From Bacteroidales bacterium (GTDB taxonomy: Bacteria; Bacteroidota; Bacteroidia; Bacteroidales; Bacteroidaceae), in the NCBI GenBank assembly GCA_004552155.1, contig SFPF01000011.1:1-16664 (forward strand): 16,664 nucleotides of DNA, read 5' to 3'. A program made the translations under genes and the position numbers. The notes under the pieces were generated by a model that was not told the origin of the DNA, did not search any database, and saw nothing but the letters and a program-made list of their open reading frames with translations. Below, in pieces: positions 6,590-12,060 of the stretch (within the stretch, counting starts at the first letter, position 1; each line of letters starts with the position of its first letter).

Positions 6590-7077
6590 TTTTATACCAC
6601 GGAACGATAATGCCTGTGCCTTCCCCTTTGGCCCACATCGGCAGGGAAGAACTTGATTTTGGTAAGGGCTTCTACCTAACCAAGATAAAGGAGCAGGCTG
6701 AGGCTTGGGCGCGGAAAAAGATGTTTATCGAACATGTGTCCCGCGCTGTGCTTAATGTCTATGAATTTGACAGCGAAGCCGCTATCGGTTCTGGCATATC
6801 ATATTTGAGTATGCCTCAATATGATAAGGAATGGTTGGATTTCGTGGTTGGTAACCGCAAAGGTCACAACCATTGGCAGGCATACAAAGTGATAGAAGGC
6901 GGTGTGGCAAATGATAGGGTGATAGACACTGTCGAAGACTATATGACCGGTCGTATTACTGCCGAGCAAGCACTTGGGCAGTTACGTTTTGCCAAACCCA
7001 ATCATCAAATTTGTATACTTGACCAACAAGTGATTGACACGTTTCTGCATTTTGTGGAAAGCGTGGAAATAAAATGA
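6586..7077 (+). CDS. DUF3990 protein, ADP-ribosyltransferase-like fold
   Basis: A 163-aa protein with the DUF3990 pattern in order: LYHGT (residues 3-7), LDFGKGFYLT (about 23-32), QAEAWARKK, EWLDFVVGNR in mid-protein, a GGVANDRVIDTVEDYMTG stretch, then AEQALGQLRFAKPNHQICI. YHGT and GFYLT are placed as the NAD-contacting elements of the wider ADP-ribosyltransferase fold, to which I recall DUF3990 being assigned. No signal peptide or membrane helix, so cytosolic unless exported by a partner. It overlaps the upstream DUF3791-like gene by 4 nt and is 7 nt from the next gene. Base composition is clearly more AT-rich than its flanks, suggesting horizontal gain. Toxin-like or regulatory NAD-dependent modification is inference; the family is experimentally obscure to my knowledge. 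Confidence 0.85.
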   Translation: MILYHGTIMPVPSPLAHIGREELDFGKGFYLTKIKEQAEAWARKKMFIEHVSRAVLNVYEFDSEAAIGSGISYLSMPQYDKEWLDFVVGNRKGHNHWQAYKVIEGGVANDRVIDTVEDYMTGRITAEQALGQLRFAKPNHQICILDQQVIDTFLHFVESVEIK

Positions 7078-7084
7078 AATCATT

Positions 7085-7306
7085 ATGCGTAAAGAAGTCC
7101 TTTGGAGAAAAACGAGCCGGATAATCATCATGCTGGCTGCAGAGTTGGATATAGAGCCGCAACGCGCGCTCAACCTGTTCTATCAGACGCAGACCTGCCG
7201 GCAACTCAATGACGAGCGTTACGGCTTGCACCTGATGAGCGACCGCTATGTGCTGGCAAACCTTATTCAGGAGTTCAGGCATGGAGTTTTGAACTCTGCT
7301 AATTAG
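7085..7306 (+). CDS. Small helical protein, DUF3791-like, partner of the DUF3990 gene
   Basis: A 73-aa protein: MRKEVLWRKTSRIIIMLAAEL, then IEPQRALNLFYQT, RYGLHLMSDRYVLANLIQEF. The pattern (VLWRKTxRII, ALxLFYxT, GLxLMSDxYI) belongs to a small protein I recall beside DUF3990 genes in Bacteroidetes and Firmicutes. It is predicted to be all-helical, with no catalytic motif. It lies 7 nt after the DUF3990 stop, so it is co-transcribed with it. Together with the first gene it sandwiches the putative ADP-ribosyltransferase between two small helical proteins. A neutralising, chaperone or targeting role is inference. The gene is AT-rich compared with rluD, which begins 44 nt later. Confidence 0.7.
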   Translation: MRKEVLWRKTSRIIIMLAAELDIEPQRALNLFYQTQTCRQLNDERYGLHLMSDRYVLANLIQEFRHGVLNSAN

Positions 7307-7350
7307 GAATTTGCACAATAATATTTTTAATCTCTCTTATCATCAAACTT

Positions 7351-8436
7351 GTGACTCCCCCCGAACTTATAAATATCCCCGATGCCCCTGCCGTTGCCTC
7401 CATTGAAGAAGAGGAGGGCGGCGAGTTGTACGAGCATTTCCGCGTGGTGGCTGATGCCGGGCAGCAGTTGCTGCGCATCGACAAGTTTCTGATAGACCAT
7501 CTGCGCGACACCTCGCGCAACCGCATACAGCAGGCAGCCCGCGCGGGCTTTATCCACGTGAACGGACTGCCCGTCAAGAGCAACTACCGCGTCAAGCCGC
7601 GCGACATCGTGACGCTCCTGCTCGACCGCCCGCGTTTCGACACGACGATTGAGCCAGAGGATATCCCCCTCGAAGTGGTCTACGAAGACCGCGACCTTAT
7701 GGTCATCAACAAGCCCGCCGGCATGGTGGTGCATCCCGGTTGCGGCAATTACCACGGCACTTTGGTCAACGCCGTAGCCTGGCACTTGCGCGACTGCCCT
7801 GCCTATGACCCCAACGACCCAGCCGTGGGACTGGTGCACCGCATCGACAAAGATACCTCCGGCCTGCTCGTGGTGGCAAAGACCCCCGAGGCAAAGACCA
7901 GCCTCGGCGTGCAGTTTTTCAACAAAACCACGCGCCGCACCTACAACGCCCTCGTGTGGAGCAACTTCCAAGAAGACGAAGGGCGCATAGAGGGAAATAT
8001 CGGCCGCGATGTGCACGACCGCCTGCGCATGGCGGTATATCCGCCGGGTTCGGAGGTGGGAAAGTCGGCCGTGACGCATTACCGCGTGCTCGAACGCTTT
8101 GGTTATGTGACGCTCGTTGAGTGCAGGCTCGAAACGGGTCGCACCCATCAGATACGCGCCCACATGAAGCACATTGGGCACCCGCTCTTCGGCGACGCGC
8201 GCTACGGCGGCGACGAAATCCTGCGCGGCACCACGAGCGGCAGTTACAAGAGTTTCGTGCGCAACTGCTTCGCCCTCTGCCCCCGGCAGGCACTCCACGC
8301 CCTGACGCTCGGTTTCAAGCACCCCCGCACGGGAGAGGAGATGGACTTCTCCGCGCCCCTGCCCGACGATATGGCCAGCCTGCTCGACCGCTGGCGCAAC
8401 TACACCGCAGCGGCTGCCATGCGGGGGCAGGAATAA
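7351..8436 (+). CDS. rluD: Pseudouridine synthase, RluA/RluD family
   Basis: A 361-aa RNA-modifying enzyme that isomerises uridine to pseudouridine, probably in 23S rRNA helix 69 if it is a true RluD. An acidic N-terminal extension is followed by an S4 RNA-binding domain at about residues 42-100 (LRIDKFLIDHL, RNRIQQAARAGFIHVNG, KPRDIVTLLL). The catalytic domain has VINKPAGMVVHPGCGN, then HRIDKDTSGLLVVAKT with catalytic Asp166, and ETGRTHQIRAHMKHIGHPLFGD. The start is GTG at 7351: the frame has a stop at 7300 and no ATG between, and relatives begin a similar distance before the S4 domain. Substrate assignment as RluD rather than another RluA-type enzyme is from similarity and neighbourhood only. 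Confidence 0.9.
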   Translation: MTPPELINIPDAPAVASIEEEEGGELYEHFRVVADAGQQLLRIDKFLIDHLRDTSRNRIQQAARAGFIHVNGLPVKSNYRVKPRDIVTLLLDRPRFDTTIEPEDIPLEVVYEDRDLMVINKPAGMVVHPGCGNYHGTLVNAVAWHLRDCPAYDPNDPAVGLVHRIDKDTSGLLVVAKTPEAKTSLGVQFFNKTTRRTYNALVWSNFQEDEGRIEGNIGRDVHDRLRMAVYPPGSEVGKSAVTHYRVLERFGYVTLVECRLETGRTHQIRAHMKHIGHPLFGDARYGGDEILRGTTSGSYKSFVRNCFALCPRQALHALTLGFKHPRTGEEMDFSAPLPDDMASLLDRWRNYTAAAAMRGQE

Positions 8437-8536
8437 GCGGTGAAAAGCCATCTGCCCTGCCGCGCCCCGTTTCTCTGTCTGGGAAAATGGTATCCCGCAG
8501 CCGATATAATCGTTTTGATAACGAAGCAAAGCATCG

Positions 8537-8624
8537 CCCCGCGGGCGTGACGCGTTCGCCCCGCGCCCGAGACGCGGTCGCACCATGAGCGTGACGCGAT
8601 TGAACCACGGGCGCAGGGCGACGG
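8537..8624. repeat. Four degenerate 22-bp tandem repeats before ddl
   Basis: Units at 8537-8558, 8559-8580, 8581-8602 and 8603-8624. Units 1 and 3 share GCGTGACGCG, which unit 2 has as CGAGACGCG; unit 4 is the most diverged (GGGCGCAGGGCGACG). The array is contiguous with no spacers, so it is not CRISPR. The unit length is not a multiple of three, and the DNA is more GC-rich than its AT-rich downstream edge. It sits in the 276-bp gap between rluD and ddl. Function unknown; a decayed tandem repeat or a multi-site protein-binding region are possible. Confidence 0.75.
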
Positions 8625-8712
8625 AAATGAGGCGGCAAAAAACGGGAAAACCGCTTGCGCTAACAACTATAAAGCATCAGATAATCACAGAAAACCTAAC
8701 ATTTTAAACGAT

Positions 8713-9705
8713 ATGAAACGCACTATTGCCATAGTTGCCGGAGGCGACTCCTCCGAGCACGATGTTTCGATGAGAAGTGCCGAAGGCATTCTCTCCTTTA
8801 TGGATAAGGAAAAATACGACTGCTACGTCGTAGAAATAAAACAAGGCAACTGGAACGCCTACGATACCGACGGCACCACCTATCCCGTCAGCCGTGCAGA
8901 CTTCTCTTTCGACACGCCCGACGGCCGCCGGGAGTTCGACTTTGCCTATATCACCATTCACGGCACGCCGGGCGAAAACGGCATCTTGCAGGGCTACTTC
9001 GACCTCATCGGCTTGCCCTATTCCACGAGCGACGTGCTCGTTGAGGCTTTGACGTTCAACAAATTTGCGCTCAACAACTTCCTCCGCGCCTATCCCGACC
9101 TGCACATCTCCGACTCCGTGCTCGTGCGTCAAGGCGAGGACATGCCCGACGAGGACCGCGTGATTGCGCGCCTCGGGCTGCCTTGCTTCGTGAAGCCCAA
9201 CGCCGGCGGCAGCAGTTTCGGCGTGACGAAGGTGAAAGAAAAGGAGGCGCTGCACGCGGCCATCGAGAAGGCCATGATGGAGAGCAGCGAGGTGATGATT
9301 GAGCGCATGATGAGCGGCACGGAAATCACTTGCGGCTGCTACCGCCGCCCGAACGGCGAAATCGTGACCTTTCCCATTACAGAGGTGGTTACTACGCAGG
9401 AGTTCTTTGACTATGATGCCAAGTACAACGGTAAGGTAAGCGAAATCACGCCGGCACGCATCGCGCCCGAAACCGCCGAGCGCGTGGCCGATACTACCCG
9501 CAGCATCTATCGCCGCCTCGGCTGCTACGGCATTATCCGCATCGACTATATCCTCACCGGTGAGAAAGGCGCAGAGCAAATCAATATGCTCGAAATCAAC
9601 ACCACGCCCGGCATGACTGCCACCAGTTTCATTCCGCAGCAGGTGCGTGCCGCCGGACTGGACATCAAGGATGTGCTTTCGGAAATCATTGAAGGAAAGT
9701 TTTAA
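8713..9705 (+). CDS. ddl: D-alanine--D-alanine ligase
   Basis: A 330-aa cytosolic ATP-grasp enzyme that joins two D-alanines for peptidoglycan precursor synthesis. Visible signatures: IAIVAGGDSSEHDVSMRSA at the N-terminus, HGTPGENGILQGYFDLIG, FVKPNAGGSSFGVTKV (ATP-binding), the loop DYDAKYNG, YGIIRIDYI, and MLEINTTPGMTATSFIPQQ near the C-terminus with the metal-binding Glu and Asn. Length is normal for the family. The DYDAKY loop is of the D-Ala-D-Ala type, with no hint of a D-Ala-D-Lac enzyme. The ATG at 8713 follows an AT-rich leader after the 22-bp repeats. It lies within the usual PASTA-RluD-Ddl-acyltransferase order. Confidence 0.96.
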   Translation: MKRTIAIVAGGDSSEHDVSMRSAEGILSFMDKEKYDCYVVEIKQGNWNAYDTDGTTYPVSRADFSFDTPDGRREFDFAYITIHGTPGENGILQGYFDLIGLPYSTSDVLVEALTFNKFALNNFLRAYPDLHISDSVLVRQGEDMPDEDRVIARLGLPCFVKPNAGGSSFGVTKVKEKEALHAAIEKAMMESSEVMIERMMSGTEITCGCYRRPNGEIVTFPITEVVTTQEFFDYDAKYNGKVSEITPARIAPETAERVADTTRSIYRRLGCYGIIRIDYILTGEKGAEQINMLEINTTPGMTATSFIPQQVRAAGLDIKDVLSEIIEGKF

Positions 9706-9714
9706 TATAAAATA

Positions 9715-9824
9715 GAGTAAACAAGTAGACGAGTAGACAAGTAAACAAGACAAGTTACTTGAAGCAAAGCATACGCAAAACATTTCTGTCTCGTTTACTC
9801 GTTTACTTGTCAACTCGTTTACTA
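9715..9824. repeat. Hairpin of degenerate 8-bp tandem units, copy 2
   Basis: The left arm (9715-9746) is GAGTAAAC, AAGTAGAC, GAGTAGAC, AAGTAAAC, followed by AAGACAAGTTACT. The right arm (9793-9824) is GTTTACTC, GTTTACTT, GTCAACTC, GTTTACTA. The arms pair over about 32 bp around a 46-nt loop, the same arm and loop sizes as the copy at 2747-2856. It starts 9 nt after ddl and ends 15 nt before the acyltransferase start, filling the gap. The order of R and A/G variants within units differs between copies, so the copies diverged by unit shuffling or gene conversion rather than simple drift. Confidence 0.85.
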
Positions 9825-9839
9825 AAAATCATCGCCATT

Positions 9840-10991
9840 ATGACCCTCCACGACTTTGACAATATCCGCCCCTTCGAGCCGGAAGAACTGCCCGAAGCCT
9901 TTGCGTCGCTGCTTTCCGATGAGGAGTTCTTGCAGATTGCCGAGCAGTTTTTCCCCAACGTGCGCACGGAGGCATTCAGACAGCAACTGGTGGGTTGCAC
10001 CACCAACCTCGATGTGCAAATTGGCTTTTTCCTGCCCCTGTTGACCAACCTTGTGAAGAAATGCACCACGGCTTTCGGCTTCGACTCCGCCGCCATTCCC
10101 GACAAGGCGCAGCCCTATACCTTCATCTCCAACCACCGCGACATCGTGCTCGACTCCGCTTTTCTCTCAATACTATTGATTGCGAACGGTTTCCCCACAA
10201 CGGTTGAGATAGCCATAGGCGACAACCTGCTCATACGTCCCTGGATCCGCACGCTGGTGCGCATCAACAAGTCGTTCATCGTGCAGCGGTCCGCTTCCAT
10301 ACGCGAGAAACTGGCGAGCAGCAAGCAGTTGAGCGAGTATATGCACTACGCCATTGCCGAGAAGCGCGAGAACATCTGGATTGCCCAGCGCGAGGGGCGT
10401 GCCAAGGACTCCGACGACCGCACGCAGGAAGCCCTCCTGAAGATGATGGCGATGGGCGGCGAGGGCACGCCGCTGGAGCGCATCAAGAGCCTGAACCTCG
10501 TGCCGCTGTCCATTTCTTACGAATACGACCCCTGCGACTTCCTCAAAGCCAAGGAGTTCCAGCAAAAGCGCGATATCGAAGGCTTCAAGAAGAGCAAGCA
10601 AGACGACCTCGACAACATGCGCACAGGCATCTTCGGCTACAAAGGCCGCGTGCACTACTGCGCCGCCGCGCCTGTAAACACGTGGATCGACCGTTTGGCC
10701 GACCTGCCCAAGGCCGACTTCTTCAAAGCCCTTGCCGAAGGTATCGACCGCGCCATCCATTCGGGCTATCTCATCACGCCCGGCAACTGCGTGGCGGCCG
10801 ATGAACTGGCGGGCGAGGAGCGTTATGCCGGCAATGGCTACACGCCCGAGCAGAAGGCCGCGTTCGACAAATATATCGACGAACGGCTTGCTTTGATAGA
10901 TTTGCCCAATAAAGACGAGGCATTCCTGCGCCGCATGATGCTGGAAATGTATGCCAATCCGTTGAAAAACTACGAAGCCGCACGCCGATGA
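9840..10991 (+). CDS. Glycerophosphate acyltransferase-like protein (PlsC/GPAT superfamily)
   Basis: A 383-aa protein with acyltransferase signatures spread through the middle: FISNHRDIVLDSAFLS (motif I region, H99 to D105), AIGDNLLIRPWIRTLVRINKSFIVQR (motif II region), WIAQREGRAKDSDDRTQ (motif III-like) and NLVPLSISYEYDPCDF (motif IV-like). It probably moves fatty acyl groups onto (lyso)phosphatidate or a related lipid at the inner membrane. Motif I is HX5D instead of the usual HX4D. I chose ATG 9840 (MTLHDFDNIRPFEPEEL) because an in-frame ATG at 9759 would translate the 8-bp repeat arm. Its stop overlaps the next start (ATGA). Bacteroidetes homologues are usually annotated 1-acyl-sn-glycerol-3-phosphate acyltransferase; the exact acceptor is unknown. 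Confidence 0.82.
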   Translation: MTLHDFDNIRPFEPEELPEAFASLLSDEEFLQIAEQFFPNVRTEAFRQQLVGCTTNLDVQIGFFLPLLTNLVKKCTTAFGFDSAAIPDKAQPYTFISNHRDIVLDSAFLSILLIANGFPTTVEIAIGDNLLIRPWIRTLVRINKSFIVQRSASIREKLASSKQLSEYMHYAIAEKRENIWIAQREGRAKDSDDRTQEALLKMMAMGGEGTPLERIKSLNLVPLSISYEYDPCDFLKAKEFQQKRDIEGFKKSKQDDLDNMRTGIFGYKGRVHYCAAAPVNTWIDRLADLPKADFFKALAEGIDRAIHSGYLITPGNCVAADELAGEERYAGNGYTPEQKAAFDKYIDERLALIDLPNKDEAFLRRMMLEMYANPLKNYEAARR

Positions 10992-11617
10992 AGCGGTACA
11001 TATATATAATAATATGTGTGCTCCTTCTGCCCATTGGGTGCAAGGACGACGAAGAAATCGCGCCAGCCTATCGCGAAGACTTGCTCGATGTGCAGACCGA
11101 CGGCAGCGGGCGCACCATCGCGCTCTTGCGCGACGACGGTCAGCGGTTCTCCATCGTTTCGGGCTTTAAGACGGGGTTGCCCGCCGACACCGTGCTGCGC
11201 GTGATGGCGGCCTATGAGGTGAGCGGCGCGAGTGCGGCGGTTACGGCGATGCAACAGGTGCTCGTGCCCCGCATACAGACCTATGCAGCCGAGAAAATCG
11301 TCTGTGCCCCCGTGGCAGTCACGGCGTGCTGGCAGGGCGGCAACTATGTGAACTTCAAACTGTCGTATCTCACGGGCGGCGGTACACACGCCTTCGGTTT
11401 CCATAGGGAAGAATTGAGGGAAAATGCCGATGGCACGCACACCCTCGTCGTGCAGATGCTCCATGCTCGTGGCGGCGACCCGGAATATTACACCGCTGAG
11501 GCATACCTGTGCTGCCCCTTGCTGCCCACGCCCGAAGAGCCCTTTGAAAACTGCGACTCCGTGCGCATCAAAATCCCCACAAACACAGGAACTGTCCAGC
11601 GCGTCTTTGCGTTGTAA
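10988..11617 (+). CDS. Lipoprotein, NigD-like architecture (tentative)
   Basis: A 209-aa protein with a type II signal: MKRYIYIIICVLLLPIGC, lipobox LPIGC with the lipidated Cys at residue 18, then acidic KDDEE, which in Bacteroidetes may favour outer-membrane or surface sorting. The mature part looks all-beta: ALLRDDGQRFSIVSG, then VLRVMAAYEV, a linker, and a second half VAVTACWQGGNYVNFKLSYLTGG, HTLVVQMLHARGGDPEYY, EAYLCCPL. This two-part layout resembles NigD-like lipoproteins (small N-terminal beta domain plus C-terminal beta-sandwich), but I cannot confirm the family. The start overlaps the acyltransferase stop by ATGA, so the two are translationally coupled. Function unknown. Confidence 0.75.
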   Translation: MKRYIYIIICVLLLPIGCKDDEEIAPAYREDLLDVQTDGSGRTIALLRDDGQRFSIVSGFKTGLPADTVLRVMAAYEVSGASAAVTAMQQVLVPRIQTYAAEKIVCAPVAVTACWQGGNYVNFKLSYLTGGGTHAFGFHREELRENADGTHTLVVQMLHARGGDPEYYTAEAYLCCPLLPTPEEPFENCDSVRIKIPTNTGTVQRVFAL

Positions 11618-11655
11618 CAAATATACGGTAGTTTGAGACAAAAACATTCAAAACC

Positions 11656-11782
11656 GCTTGTCCTGTGTGGGCCTGCGGCTCGCCTTATCGGATAAACCAC
11701 GAGCCTGAAAGCCTATCGGTTTTCGCTCGCGCTTTCTCCGCTAAGGCTGCGGTCGGTTCCCGCCCGCCCACACAGAACAAGC
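11656..11782. repeat. Internal inverted repeat 1 of the MITE-like element
   Basis: The arms 11656-11672 and 11766-11782 match at 16 of 17 positions (GCTTG then CTGTGTGGGC on the left). They enclose 93 bp of GC-rich DNA with weaker stems (for example CGAGC 11700-11704 with GCTCG 11725-11729). The left arm overlaps the outer terminal repeat, so the two foldings compete. Confidence 0.8.
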
Positions 11783-11865
11783 AAAAAACAGGAAAAAGTG
11801 GACGTTTACTTTTTGTTGTAAATAGTAAAGAAGGAAATGCTTTACTTTTTTCTGTTTTTTGCTTG
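11778..11865. repeat. Internal inverted repeat 2, with a terminator-like core
   Basis: The arms 11778-11799 and 11844-11865 match at 21 of 22 positions, with an A-rich left arm and T-rich right arm (CTGTTTTTTGCTTG). Inside, AGTAAAG (11824-11830) pairs with CTTTACT (11840-11846) around a 9-nt loop and is followed by T residues to 11851. That can act as a weak intrinsic terminator for the acyltransferase-lipoprotein transcript. The A-rich/T-rich symmetry would allow it to work in both directions. Confidence 0.7.
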
Positions 11866-11988
11866 CAGCGTTTGAAGCGGACGGGCACCGACCGCAGCCG
11901 CAGGGATTAAGGGCGAGCGTGAGCCGCGAGGCTCACAAGCTCGGCGTTAAGCCCTGTGGCGTGCCCTTGGGCTTCAAACGATGCAAGC
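11861..11988. repeat. Internal inverted repeat 3, nested GC-rich hairpins
   Basis: The outer arms 11861-11888 and 11961-11988 match at about 24 of 28 positions (GCGTTTGAAGC core). Inside, 11901-11918 pairs with 11939-11956 at 15 of 18, and inside that GTGAGCC (11919-11925) pairs perfectly with GGCTCAC (11930-11936) around GCGA. The result is a long stem with one asymmetric bulge of about 8 nt on the left side. The core resembles short GC-rich palindromes scattered in Prevotella intergenic DNA; that similarity is from memory. Confidence 0.75.
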
Positions 11989-12060
11989 GGTTTTGATTGT
12001 TTTTGTCAAAAAAGACTTGGAAATTCAGACAGTCCGTATATTAAAAGATACTGATAATTT

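Larger units (their letters stand above)
11637..12007. mobile_element. MITE-like element, 371 bp, 24-bp terminal inverted repeats
   Basis: This occupies most of the 443-bp gap between the lipoprotein gene and the TamB gene. The ends, 11637-11660 and 11984-12007, are inverted repeats matching at 23 of 24 positions (GACAAAAAC at the outer edge, CAAAACCGCTTG at the inner edge). No protein of credible length lies inside. It contains three consecutive long palindromes (separate entries) whose arms all share the pentamer GCTTG/CAAGC, in alternating orientation at 11656, 11778, 11861 and 11984. I see no clear target-site duplication. A non-autonomous transposon relic or a large structured repeat are the main options; no transposase gene is in the window. 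Confidence 0.65.

Noticed and set aside
8121..8588. 155-codon open frame overlapping the rluD end and the 22-bp repeats
   Set aside because: Arg/Pro/Ala-rich translation in a second frame of a real gene; no independent evidence.
8537..8624. CRISPR array
   Set aside because: The 22-bp units are contiguous without spacers and are degenerate; no cas genes are nearby.
9759..9839. Upstream ATG start for the acyltransferase
   Set aside because: The added 27 residues would be encoded by the right arm of the 8-bp-unit hairpin; the ATG at 9840 begins the family-like sequence.
11665..11910. 81-codon open frame inside the MITE-like element
   Set aside because: It runs through palindromic arms and has low-complexity basic composition, so it is explained by the repeat.
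11637..12007. Integron attC site
   Set aside because: Terminal repeats are too long and the expected short core sites and a nearby integrase are absent.
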